Assembly: GCA_016748015.1 (NCBI GenBank)
Contig: JAAOMT010000777.1
Coordinates: 477,393-541,392 of the forward strand
Source of the DNA: Geosiphon pyriformis
Taxonomy: Eukaryota > Glomeromycota > Glomeromycetes > Archaeosporales > Geosiphonaceae
DNA length: 64,000 bases
Direction: 5' to 3'
Positions within the stretch are counted from its first letter, which is position 1. Each line of letters starts with the position of its first letter. A model generated the notes under the pieces. The model was not told where the DNA came from, made no database searches, and worked only from the letters and a program-made list of their open reading frames with translations. The position numbers and the translations under genes are program-made. Of this stretch, positions 11,696 through 22,553 are shown one piece after another.

Positions 11696-13460
11696 GTGGC
11701 AGAATCAGAAAATATAGGAGCAAACCATTTAGGATTTGTGAAATCCTTGTTTCAACAATACAGCCAACAATTAGGATTAAACAGTAATCATTACCCAGCC
11801 GAATCAGCCTTCAACTTCTACGTCAATAACAAAATCACTGAATGCTTAGGAGGAACAGTTAACATTGAAGCAGCAAGAGAAAACTTTTACACAGAATTAT
11901 TTCAACACACCAACTTACCAAGAAATCACAGTTTCGCCCCAATCATCAGGGAAATTAATCAAATCATTGAAAAATACATGCAACAACAATTTCCTATTAC
12001 TTACGCAGACAAAGGTAAAGGAAAGTTACAAACACCAGCAGTAATGCCTAAAGAAATACAACTACCAACCTGGAAAAAACAAAGAATTGAATCTCCACCA
12101 TATCTATTATATCATCACACATCCGAAAGTACTATCAATATTACATTAGCAGGTGTGTTCACACCAAACGCAACATTGACATTTGGACAATTCCCATTCC
12201 AAAGTAAACAAAGAAAAGCGGAGTTATTAGGACCATATGGTGAATATTTCGAGGGGTTTAAATCGAGATTACCAACACCATCAAGATTTCAATCACTGCC
12301 TTATCAGCCAGATTTCGGAACCGTCAGTCTCTGGGAAATTACTGAATCAGAAGAAGAAGACAAGGATTAAGAATTTAATTACCAAAAACTAATCTCAGAA
12401 AACCCGAACATTCAAACTCAGCAACATTTAGAAAATCCAGAAATTGAAACTCCAAATATTCAAACCCCACCAAATCAAAGAAATCAAAACCCTGATTTAA
12501 TTCATCAGCAAAACCTACCTCCAGTTATCATTATCAATCAACCACCAATTGAGCTGATTGGTGAGCCAATTCAACCACCTCAAGTACCACCTCAACAACT
12601 GTTACCTCTTCAACAACTTCAGCAACAGCCATTTCAACAGCCCCAGCAATCTATAGTACTGATGGTCTATGCACCAATCGCCAAATTAGAAAAATTCACT
12701 GGTGAAAAAAATGATGCTCAAGCTTGGTTGAATGACATTGCCAAAGCAATCATGGCAAACAATTGGAATGACAACAGAGCTTTTCAGGCAATCTCATATT
12801 TTCTCCAAAATACCGTAAATTTGTGGTATCAAAGCTTAGCTGCAAAACCTCAAACATTTGATGCATTTAAGCAGGAGTTCCTAAGATATTTCAGTAATAA
12901 TAACTGTATCAACTATTTGGTAAATACTTTTATTACCATTAAACAAAGGGACACTGAAGCCATTACCATGTACTTGGGACAATTCCATAGATGCCTGCAC
13001 CAGATCCAAGCTATCAACACTGATTATTTCACAGTGGCCCAAATTTTGAATCAATTTATCAGAGGCTTATGCAGTAGTATTCTCCAGTGCGTACATTTAC
13101 TACACTCAGTAGATTTACAAACAGCCATCACTAATGCCAGAGATTTTGAAGCAGCCGAACTCAAAGCTAACCATGCCCAAGCCATTAATCTAGTAATGAA
13201 TAGATCATCTGAATTGGATTCTAGATTAAAACAATTCAGTGATTCCATCAATCAAAAATTAGAGAGATACTTAGCTAACAACTGAGCAATCTATCAACTG
13301 CCACAATAACACAACAATCAGGAAAACTTCAATTGCATCCAAAATCAACCACATCCATCATTTCTGGCCAATCAACAGTGGCAACAAAAAATGCATGTTT
13401 GCCACTATTGTGGTAGACAAGGACACATACAAAACAATTGCTGCCAGCATTTAAATAACC
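11696..13460 (+). pseudogene. Gag polyprotein (broken by stops), complete family A element
   Basis: First open piece 11696-12370 starts with AESENIGANHLGFVKSLF, preceded by GTG rather than ATG; the older copy shows the same GTG, so the true start is unclear. A single TAA (12368-12370) separates it from a Gln/Pro-rich stretch and the second piece 12662-13285. That piece carries the retrotransposon gag capsid domain (AWLNDIAKAIMANNW, LWYQSLAAKPQTFDAFKQEF). After further stops a CCHC knuckle CHYCGRQGHIQNNC is read near 13400-13441. All pieces share one frame, which continues into pol without a frameshift. Confidence 0.8.
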
Positions 13461-13879
13461 AATGATTGAGAAATCAATATTGAAACCCCAATTGCCGGTT
13501 CCCAGCTCCGAATTCTTAGCAACATCAAGAACAATACCAACACTTATCTCATTATGCACCAATAATGTAGCAATCAATATATCAATCACCAGTATATCAG
13601 GCTCCAATTTATCAACTGCAGTCACAAGTAATTTATTAACAACTGCAGCCGCAAATAATATATCAACCCCAACAAATTCAAACACTGCCCCAAAACTTAC
13701 CACCCAACAGAACACAAAGACCAAGAATGACTCAACAGAGCTGAAGATCAGTGATGGTGGTCTATCAACAGATCTCCAGTTTTTCACAACAACCATTTGG
13801 ATTACGCCAATGGAATTTGGATACTGGTCAACCCCAGAACCCGAATTTTCAGAACTATTTAAGTTTCCTGGTCACCCTA

Positions 13880-14392
13880 GAAGATGCTTCAGCCAATAAC
13901 CCAGCATTTACTTAAAAACAACCACTCACCAGTAATATCCCACCTGCTACCATTACCAAAGACAAGTCCTTGGCTGCTATCTTTCCATTCAAATTCGAGG
14001 AAACAACTGCAATGCCATTATTTAATGGAGCCACTCTTGAAGCCAAACCAATTACCATGATGTACACTAATGCTAAAGTCAAGGGACAATCCATCAAATT
14101 GATCTTTGACAGCAGTTCAGCAGACAGCATCATCACACAACAACTTATGGATTAATTAGGTCGCCGAGTTAATCAAGCTGCCAGCGCCAGAATCATCACA
14201 GCCAATGGAGTGACCAAAACTCCAATCAGTAAAATCAACAACTTCTCTTTCAAAGTCAATGACATCGTAACTCCCATTAAAGTTTTAGTGATGGAAGCCA
14301 CTCAATACCAAGCTTTTGTTGGTAATAACTGGCTATCCAAAGTCAATGCAACGTTAGATTGGAACACTCAGGAACTCCAGCTAACATATTAG
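13880..14392 (+). pseudogene. Retropepsin-like protease, complete family A element
   Basis: Open pieces 13970-14155 and 14210-14392 in the gag frame. The core reads IKLIFDSSSADSIITQQLMD; the expected catalytic D-S/T-G is D-S-S, the Gly being Ser. The pieces are separated by a TAG/TAA-type stop just after QQLMD. Downstream VLVMEATQYQAFVGNNWLSK and ATLDWNTQEL match the typical end of Ty3/gypsy proteases. It would cleave the polyprotein if active; the missing Gly suggests it is not. Confidence 0.75.
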
Positions 14393-14769
14393 GACCAACA
14401 CATATATGTACTGGCTACGTGTGGTCACTTTAAGACTCCTCCAAAAGAGAAACTATTAATTGAACTGGAAGAAGAGAAAAAGAAACCTATCTGGGAAGCT
14501 TACCAAGTCTTCTGGGCCAATGCTGACCACAATGAACTACCACCCATACTATCATGAGACAACAAGAGAAAGAAGAAAGAAGAAAAACTTACCTGGAAGC
14601 CAAACCTAGGAGCATGGAGTAAAGACAACTTAAGCAAACCAACCACCAAGTAAACCTGGGAAGAAAAAAGAAAAGAGAAAGAAAAGGAAGATGACCAATC
14701 ACCAAGCATCTATTCAGTTCATACTCCATATTCTACACCACAGCAACCAAGATACTGTTGACCCAAACT

Positions 14770-15040
14770 AGTATGTGTCAGTTGTGGCAAAAAACTGTCA
14801 ACAATGAATACATGCTGTAGTAAGGACGAAGAATAGACAACAGCAACCAAGTACTACTGTTGCCCATGTGTCCTTGAACATGATAGATGGCTGCCAAAAG
14901 TAGGAAAATGGGACAGTACTTTGTGTTTAGCTTGTGGAGATACTCTCTTAGATGAAGGGATATGGAAAGACATTCCTGGAAGAAAAAGAGCATGTGACAA
15001 GACATGCCAATACACAATCCTAATCAATAACTGGATATGA
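14770..15040 (+). pseudogene. Cys-rich zinc-finger-like block between protease and dUTPase
   Basis: In the pol frame a run of CxxC pairs is read: VCVSCGKKLS, a CC pair, YYCCPCVLEHDRW, STLCLACGDTL and ACDKTCQY. One in-frame stop interrupts it. Family B has a block of the same layout (61369-61728, minus), and the older family A copy keeps traces. The spacing suggests zinc binding but matches no zinc-finger family that I can name. Confidence 0.6.
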
Positions 15041-15124
15041 AAGGGAACTTCTATTGACAATGCCTGGAAACAAGCATTAAAACACCTGAAAAAATACCCA
15101 TATGACAAAGATGAAATCTGGAGA

Positions 15125-16135
15125 ATGACATATGCTATGTCAGAAAGTGCTACAACAGAGGAGCTAAGAAAAATTAAAAACAACCCACTATTCCTACCTG
15201 AGCCTAAATATGTCCAAACTTTTGATGCCTTTAGCAACATCGAAGATGATCCAGAGAAATTCCATGAGCACTACCAACGATTAGCACCCACGAGAGAGAA
15301 ACAAGAGCAATGCTTGGAAGAGATAAACACCCGACTATGTAACCACTGTTTGATCTTATGTGACTTCCAGTATTGTGATGAGTATGACCTCATCTACAAT
15401 CCACCACCACACATGATCTACATGATCCCAGAAAAAGAAAAACCAATCAGCAGCTGCGCATCAGAATCAAAATTACTGATCAATTGTACTTCAAACTCTA
15501 ACGACAATGATAATAACAATGGTTTGAGCTCCAGTCAAGATGGCAATGACAACGACAATGGTATAAACTCAGATTCAAACTCCAATTCAGACTCTGAACA
15601 ATATATCACACTCTTTGACCTTACCAAAGACCAAGAACTTAAATGGTTTAGTGATAATGACAAAGGTATCATGCCAGAATGAGTGCATGATACTGATGCA
15701 GAGTTTGATCTGAAGTATCCAGGAAAAGATGCCATCAAATTGGAACCACATTCATGCATCTGCCTTGATTTGAAAATAGTGCTGGAAATTCTGGCAACAA
15801 CAATGGTTCAATTAGCATCTAGGAGTAATTTAGCGAAAAAAGGGATTAATATAAGAGAAGGAATAATTGACATGGGATATGTAAGAAATATCATTGCTAT
15901 GCTACAAAATGACTCAGAAAAAGCCTATATAATAAAGCCCAACAAAAAGATAGCACAGGCAATATTTCTGCCTCTGGTTAGAGTAGCTCAGTTAGTATCA
16001 GTGGAAAAAAGAGAGGAATTAGGAATAACAGTGAGAGGAATACAGGGATTTGGATCAACAGGTAGAATAGATGTGCCAGTCAACATGGCAGAAGAAAAAA
16101 TTATTGGCCAAGGAAAAATTATCTCAACCAGTTAA
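15125..16135 (+). pseudogene. dUTPase domain inside pol, complete family A element
   Basis: Two same-frame pieces (15125-15682, 15683-16135) separated by one TGA. First comes a helical part and CxxC pairs (CNHCLILCDFQYCDEYD) and an Asn/Asp/Ser-rich acidic linker. The trimeric dUTPase domain then shows motif I HDTDAEFDLKYPGKD, motif II ATTMVQLASRSNLAKKGI, motif III GIIDMGYVRNIIAMLQND, motif IV KPNKKIAQAIF and motif V RGIQGFGSTGR. This enzyme class converts dUTP to dUMP and would keep uracil out of element cDNA. The motif V P-loop-like arm is intact; the TGA falls just before motif I. Confidence 0.85.
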
Positions 16136-16138
16136 GCA

Positions 16139-17881
16139 ATTTCCATTCCACCATATGACCAGTACATAATAACAATAGAGAGAGAGGTAAAAGACCAAGC
16201 ACAAATTTTTGAAGCAGAAGCAAGTCTTTGTGAATCAAGAGAAGTTGGACTCATCAATCTCCACATACCAGCCAAGAATTATAACCACATCAAAATTCCC
16301 ATCTACAACAACACCAGAAATGTTGTCAATATACCAGAAAGAACCATCATCAGATATTTGATCACAGAAATAGAGGATCAACTACCAAGCACCATTCCAA
16401 ACTTTCTACAGCTTTGTAAATATGTCAATATCACATCACAAATAATATATGGATGAAGCAAATGTTATTTGCTCCAACCAAAACAGTTAGAACAAATAAA
16501 CATGGGAAACTTAAATCCACTCCAATATATGCAACTTAAGATGTTGCTCAACAATTTCAACAACATCTTTGCCAGTGAAAATGAGTTTGGCTGAACTGAC
16601 ATCATTCAGCATCAGATCAAGACTGGAGATGCAATGCCAATTAAATAAAGAGCATACAGAGTACCACCAACTAGTCACAAGATCATTCATCAAGAGATAA
16701 ACCAAATGCTTGACAATGAACTAATTTAGCCATCAATGAGCCCATGGTCATTACCAGTGGTACTTGTTCAGAAAAAAAATAGGAAAATCCACTTTTGTGT
16801 GGATTATAAAAAACTCAATGGAGTAATTCATGGAAATAGCTACTTCACTCCATGGATTCAAAAATTATTCAATGCTTTTGGTGGAAACAAATGGTTTTCA
16901 ATATTAGACCTGGACAGTAGTTACTGGCAAGTAGCCATGGATCCAGCTGACAAAGAGAAAACAGTATTCACCACAAGGGAAGGGAATTTCGAATTTGAAG
17001 TAATGCCATTCAGCTTAACCAATGCCTCAGCAACTTTCCAACAGCTAATGGAAATCGTTTATACTGGCTTATTGTGAAAATCAGTAGTTGTATACTTGGA
17101 CGACACCAATGTATTCTCAAAAACATTTGATAATCATCTTTATCATCTTCAACAAGTGTTCAAAAGACTAAGAAAAGCAGGACTAAAGTTAAATACAACA
17201 AAGTGCTTTTTTGGCAAGACAGAACTAAAATTCTTGAGACACATAGTCAGCAAAAATGGCATCAAAACGGATTCAGAGAAAATAGAGATAATAAAGAACT
17301 CTCTAGTGCTAACCAATATAACAGAGCTGAAATCATTCTTGGGATTTGCCAGCTACTATCGGTGTTTTATTAAGAACTTTTCCAAGATAGCGCAGCCACT
17401 CAACCAACTGCAAACCAAGAATACAAAATATGAATGGACAGAAAATCAACAAGAAGCTTTTGATATTCTGAAAAGAAAACTCATTCAAGCTCCAATACTG
17501 ATCTATCCAGATCACAGCAAACCATTCATTATCACCACTAATGCATCTGGCCAAGCATTGGGAGCAGTATTATTTCAGAGAGGGCCAGACAGCAGAGAAC
17601 ATCCAGTAGCATATGTCAGCAGAGGTTTAATGCCAGCCAAAAAGAACTATGGAACACTGGAACAAGAACACTTAGCAATATACTGGGCAGTCATGAAATG
17701 GAAAGAATACTTGAGCCAGAAATTTAAAGTATACACAGATCACAAAGGATTAACATCACTTTAAAAACAAGAATTTGGAGATAGAAGACAGTCAAAATGG
17801 AAAATAGCACTCACACCATATAATTATACTATACATTATAAAAAGAGAAAAGATAATGGAAATGCTGATGGTTTGTCATAA
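16139..17881 (+). pseudogene. Linker, reverse transcriptase and RNase H, complete family A element
   Basis: After a decayed linker (16139-16735) two open pieces (16736-17077, 17096-17764) give RT and RNase H. RT landmarks: SLPVVLVQKKNRKIHFCVDY, FSILDLDSSYWQVAMDP, the catalytic VVYLDDTNVFS. RNase H landmarks: IITTNASGQALGAVLF (the first catalytic Asp, expected in T-D-A-S, is Asn), EQEHLAIYWAVMKWKEYL with Glu, and VYTDHKGLTSL with Asp. The end is marked by GNADGLS near 17855-17878 followed by TAA at 17879-17881. Further TAA codons follow, and in this frame a TGA at 17960 overlaps the integrase ATG. Confidence 0.85.
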
Positions 17882-17958
17882 ATGAAACAAATCTAAGAAC
17901 ATTTCAACCCAAAAATATAACAAAACCAGAACAATACCAACAAAAAATATAACAAAAG

Positions 17959-19338
17959 ATGAACATACAAAAATACCAACAACTGCAACATTATATAAAC
18001 ACTCAACAGTTCAAGAAAAATTTATCTCAAACAGAACAAAAGAGTATCAAACAACAATCAAAATATTTTATTACTCACCAAAATATACTGTATCAGAAAA
18101 ATAGAAGAAATCTAGAGCAACCAACCAGAGTAATTACAGAGCCAGAAAAAGAGACAATATTATTTAACATGCACTCAAATTCAACAGCAAGACACTTTCA
18201 CAAAGAAGCAACCATAAAAAGAACCAGAAAAAAATACTATTGGCCATCAATGTATCCGGACATCATCTAATATGTTCAAAATTGTGATGCTTGTCAGCAA
18301 AGAAGAGGTACGAAATCCAGTGAACCATTAAGACCAATCAAAGTGAAACAACCATTTGACTGTGTTGGAATTGATTTAGTCAGACCATTAACAATCACCA
18401 GCAGAGGAAACAGATACATAGCAGTAGTCATAGACTATTTTACTAAATGGCCAGAGGTGAAAGCAATTCAAAGAGCAAATGCAGAATTCATTGCCAAATT
18501 CATTTATCAAGATTTAATTTGTCGACACAGATGTCCAAAGGAATTATTATCAGACCAAGGAACTTATTTTGTGAACAGAACATTAACAGAATTGAGCCAA
18601 GGATTCGGAATTAAGAGACCACTATTATCATCATACCATCCACAAACCAATGAATTAGTCGAAAGATTCAACAGAATATTGTGTAAAGCAATAGCTAAAC
18701 TCAGCCAAGAAAACCAGAACAATTGGAATTTGTTGATACCATCAGTACTATTTGCTTATTGGACAATGAAGCAAGATACTACACAAGCAATGCCATTTGA
18801 ATTAGTATATAGTAAAATAGCAACACTACCAGTAGAAATAGAAGTCAGCACATACTCAACCAAACCAATAACAGAAGAGAATTTCAAAAACACATTGTTA
18901 AGAAAAACATATGACTTAATAGAAACATTAGAAAACAAATGACAAAGAGCAGCTGATAACATACAAAGGTCACAAAAAAACAAAAAGAAAGACATGATAA
19001 CCAACTACCAGATAAACCAGTTGAATTCAGGATTGAAGACAAAGTACTACTACATCATACCAAAGTGGAAAAACAATGGAGTGGAAAATTTGACTCCAAA
19101 TGAAACAGACCATTTCACATAGAAGAAATTCTAGGAAATGGAACTTACAAATTAAGATTGAATAACAAAATCTTGACCAAAGCAGCACATAGAAATCGAC
19201 TAAAACCATACCATCATATAGCATCATCATCCACCAATGACATTCCACAATTAGAAGTACAGAGAATACTAGTCCAATCAGATGAGATTCTACAAGATCT
19301 GAAACCAATTATTATCATTAACAACAACATATCTAATT
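17959..19338 (+). pseudogene. Integrase in its own ATG-started ORF, complete family A element
   Basis: ATG at 17959 opens MNIQKYQQLQHYINT in a frame different from RT-RNase H. The zinc-binding HHCC domain follows (NMHSNSTARHFHKEA, CDACQQRRG near 18286-18310), then the DDE core: FDCVGIDLVRPL, LLSDQGTYFVNR and HPQTNELVERFNR, with all three acidic residues present. One TAA interrupts between the HHCC His and Cys pairs. After 18942 the frame slips near an A7 tract (about 18974) and the C-terminal SH3-like part continues (KVLLHHTKVEKQWSGKF, GTYKLRLNNKI). Known role: inserts cDNA into the genome. Confidence 0.85.
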
Positions 19339-19363
19339 GATCAACAAAAAAATATATAAGAAC

Positions 19364-20018
19364 ATGGTCAACATGACAGAAGAAATCAGAAAAATGGAAA
19401 TTACGGACAATATCTATTCACTAGTCCAACAAATTTTTCAATTAATCCAACACCAGGAGATGGAAATTACAATCAATCAACAAACCATTTGTTACAAAAA
19501 TATGGCAAAGATACCACAAAACAAAGCACAGAAAAGACTTGAAAATGTTGTTGACAAGATCATAACCAAGATAAAATTGGCCATAAAAAAACAACAAATA
19601 GTCGGATTACACCAAGAACTTACCAGAAAAACTTGGACTTGGTAAACACAACAATTTCCAAAAAATTATTGTTATTTTTACTTGAGACAACACATGAATA
19701 TCCAGAACTTATATACAGATAAAACAAAATGGTTATTTGACACAACAATACTACAACAACTAGAACATTTTGTGGGAAAAAACAACTTATTCACACAAGT
19801 TTGAGCTATATACCAAATACACACAGCATTTCAGAATTGACCAGAAATCCTACTCAACAAAGCAATAGATACAGTTACCAATAATCAATTGGGAAAAATC
19901 ACCAATGCTTAATTTAAAGAACTACAGACTCAAATAACACAAGTAATTCTCGAAAACAAAATTCAGGAAATACTTCAAAAGGGAGAATTAAAAGAATTAG
20001 ATTTCGATGGAGCTTAAT
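19364..20018 (+). pseudogene. Post-integrase accessory ORF, family A
   Basis: An ATG at 19364 opens MVNMTEEIRKMEITDNIYSL; the frame is open to 19645 and continues with a few single stops to a TAA at 20016-20018 just before the polypurine tract. The product would be Lys/Gln-rich and mainly helical (LENVVDKIITKIKLAIKKQ, ending QEILQKGELKELDFDGA). No signal peptide or membrane segment is seen, so it is not envelope-like. I do not recognise a family. A post-integrase ORF of similar size is present in family B at 56335-57014. Confidence 0.5.
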
Positions 20019-20021
20019 ATT

Positions 20022-20036
20022 AAAAGGAGGGAATAA
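20022..20036 (+). promoter_or_regulatory. Polypurine tract, complete family A element
   Basis: AAAAGGAGGGAATAA directly precedes the 3' LTR (TGTTACTCATAAAATATAG). Its position fixes the LTR boundary. Confidence 0.8.
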
Positions 20037-20930
20037 TGTTACTCATAAAATATAGGAAATATAGTATTATTAGTCAGTAGATATTAGCCAATGATATGTA
20101 GACGTAGTAAATGTGAAATTCCAAGATTTCTCTCAAAGAAATTGCAGGATTCCAGGAATTTCAAAATTCTCCAACAAGAAATTGCAGGATTCCAGAATCC
20201 CAGGATTCCTCTCATCAGGAATCACAAGATTCCAGGAATTCCAGGATTCCTGTTGTAAGGAATTAAGGAATTGAGGAATCTCAAATATGTATATATAGCA
20301 GTAGCATTAAAAGCAGAAAAGACAGAATTGACACCAAGAATTCTTAGCCTAGTTACCACAATCCTTAAATAAAATAATTATTCACTATATTAAATTTCTT
20401 CCTCACTATCAACACTTCATGTTGATAGTAACTGATACTTAACTATATTGGAACAATAGCTCTTGATTACGGCTATTGATGAGATACGAATCAGAATCAC
20501 CTTGGCTTATTTGCTTTATTTCATATTTTTTGCTTTCTTTCTTTTCTTTTTTTTCTATTTTTGTTTTGTTGTTGTATACTAATTGATTAAGGATTAAAAG
20601 TGTTGAGTTATTGATGTCACGGATAGCCTGGTAAAAGACCCAGAAATAAGGGTAGAATTTTATATATTATTGGATAGCTTACCAGAAGGGCACAACTGCC
20701 AGAATAAATCTGGCCTTCATGCTGAGAAAGAAATTGAACAGAATTGTGATTCTGAAGACTATTACAATTATAATTGAATCTCTGTTCATTATACAAAGAA
20801 CTCAATCCAAACCTTCAGATATCAAAACCTTCAGATTACCAATACCAACATCAACAGAAATCAATAGCTTTTGAGCACCAAGTTATGGGTTTGTTATTTA
20901 TTCTCACACCAGAAATAATCATCTGTAACA
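20037..20930 (+). repeat. 3' LTR, complete family A element
   Basis: Starts TGTTACTCATAAAATATAG and ends AATCATCTGTAACA. It keeps more copies of the GGAATTCCAGGATTCC-type U3 motif (20118-20280) than the 5' LTR, explaining much of the length difference. Beyond 20930 the older minus-strand gag resumes. Confidence 0.9.
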
Positions 20931-21883
20931 CCAGTGAATTTCTCGAGTTTAGCTATGAAAGCGTAAGCCATTGGTATGATCAGTTGTTAGTGTAGTGGTT
21001 AAAGTTGTTGTTAAATAAGTTGCTAAAGTGGCTGTTGTTAAATTGGTTCAATAATCAGTTCAATTGGTGGCTGATTAATAACGATTATTAAAGGTAAGTT
21101 TTGCTAATTAATTGCTTTGGAGTTTGAATTGTCTTGAGTTTGCTGAATTTGAATGTTCGGAGTTTCAACTTCTGAATTTTCTAGAATCGAGTTTTTGTAA
21201 GTAAATTCTTGATCCTCACTTTCTTCTTCTGATTCCATTACTTTTCACGAACTCGTGGTTCCAAAATCTGGTTGAGGTAGCAGTGATCAAAATCCTAATA
21301 GTGTTGGTGATCACAATTTAAATTCTTCAAAATATTCACCATATGGTCCTAGTAATTCTGCTTTTCTTTGTTTACTTTGAAATGAGAATTGTCCAAAGAT
21401 TAATATCATGTGTGATGTGGATGCATTTGCTGTGGAGATATTAATGGCACTTTCTGGGGTATAATGGTATGATAGATTGATTGGTGATTTAACTCTGGTT
21501 TTTTTCCAAGTGGGTGGTTGTATCTTTTTGGGTGTTACTGCTTGTGTTTGCAGTCTTCTTTTGTTTCTGTCTACATAGGTGATGGGGAATTGTTGTTGGG
21601 TGTACTTTTCAATAGTTTGATTGATTTCTCTGATAATTAGTGCAAAACTGTAGTTTCTTGGTAAGCTGGTATGTTGAAACAATTCTGTATAGAAATTTTT
21701 TCTTGCTGATTTAATATTAACTGTTCCTTCTAAGCAGTCTGTGATTTTATTGTTGATGTAGAAGTTAAAGACTGATTCTACTGGAAAATAATTATTGTTT
21801 AATCTTAATTGTTGGCTGTACTGTTGAAACAAAAATTTGGCAAATCCTAAATGGTTTGCTCTTATGATTTCTGATTCTGCCAC
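20931..21883 (-). pseudogene. Gag N-terminal half of the older family A element
   Basis: Open from about 21883 down to 21311 on the minus strand (AESEIIRANHLGFAKFLFQQ, then LLGPYGEYFEEFKL), a near match to 11696-12260 of the complete copy. A stop ends the piece, and the following Gln/Pro-rich stretch and start of the capsid domain (reverse complement of ..AAATTCACTGG at 20931) run straight into the 3' LTR of the inserted element. The missing remainder is at 10799 and below. Confidence 0.85.
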
Positions 21884-21945
21884 TTTTGGATAATTGTTGT
21901 TGGTGTTGGTTCTCTGTAGAATTATATCTCACAGAGAGCACCAAA

Positions 21946-22553
21946 TATTACAAGTGATTATTTGAGGTCTCAAGTTAAATAACAAACCCATAACTTGGTG
22001 CTCAAAAACTATTTGCAGTGATAGTAATCTAAAGATTTTGGGTTGAGTCCTTTGTATAATGGACAAAAATTTAATAGTTGTTTATCTATAGCTTTTCAGA
22101 ATTGCAATTCTGTCAATTTCTTTTTTCAGCTTGATAGCTGGTACTTCTTTGGTAAGTAATCCGTATTTTTTTATATGCTCTACTCACTTACAGAGGTCTT
22201 TTATCTGGCAATTCTTGACATTAATAATTCAGTGCTTAATTCTCAATCAATTAGTAAATTCAAAGAAATAACAAGAAAAATAAAAGAAAATGATAAAAAT
22301 AAAAGAAATAAGCCAAGACAATTTACATGTTAGTATCTCATCAATAGTCATGATCAAGAGCTATTGTTCTAGTGGTGTTAAGTATCAATTACTATTAACA
22401 TAGAGTGTTGATAGTAAGAGTGAATTAAGATAGCAAAATAATTATTTATTTGATATTGGTGAAGTGGAAGATTGTTTTAGATTAAATCCAAACTGTGAGA
22501 TCTTTAACTAAAAGATTTTGTTTTTTCTACTTTTAACACTACTGCTATATATA
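21946..22553 (-). repeat. Truncated 5' LTR of the older family A element
   Basis: On the minus strand this ends CACTTGTAATA, followed by a primer-binding site TTTGGTGCTCTCTGTGAGA (21945-21927). Homology to other family A LTRs stops at about 22553, at TATATAGCAGTAG, so the U3 region with the GGAATTCC repeats is missing and AT-rich DNA begins. Confidence 0.8.

Larger units (their letters stand above)
10800..20930 (+). mobile_element. Complete family A Ty3/gypsy LTR retrotransposon (decayed)
   Basis: About 10.1 kb with LTRs at 10800-11636 and 20037-20930, primer-binding site, gag, protease, Cys-rich block, dUTPase, RT, RNase H, separate integrase ORF, post-integrase ORF and polypurine tract in that order. 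Flanks TCAG (10796-10799) and CCAG (20931-20934) fit a 4-bp target duplication with one mismatch, and the flanking DNA rejoins into the gag of the older minus-strand copy. The order RT-RNase H-integrase places it in Ty3/gypsy. Gag to RNase H lies in one reading frame (positions 2 modulo 3) broken only by single stop codons. Confidence 0.92.

Noticed and set aside
13329-13796. 155-codon minus-strand open frame with hydrophobic stretches
   Set aside because: Antisense of the Gln/Asn-rich gag tail; hydrophobic look arises from reading CAA/AAT antisense (TTG/ATT).
13462-13899. 145-codon open frame between gag and protease of the complete family A copy
   Set aside because: The true gag-pol frame over this stretch is the neighbouring one, which reads QQISSFSQQPFGLRQWNLD and continues straight to the protease; this frame is an overlap shadow.
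20118-20280. Heat-shock element array in the LTR
   Set aside because: GAA and TTC triplets abound, but their spacing is mostly one or three bases instead of two, so the consensus is not met.
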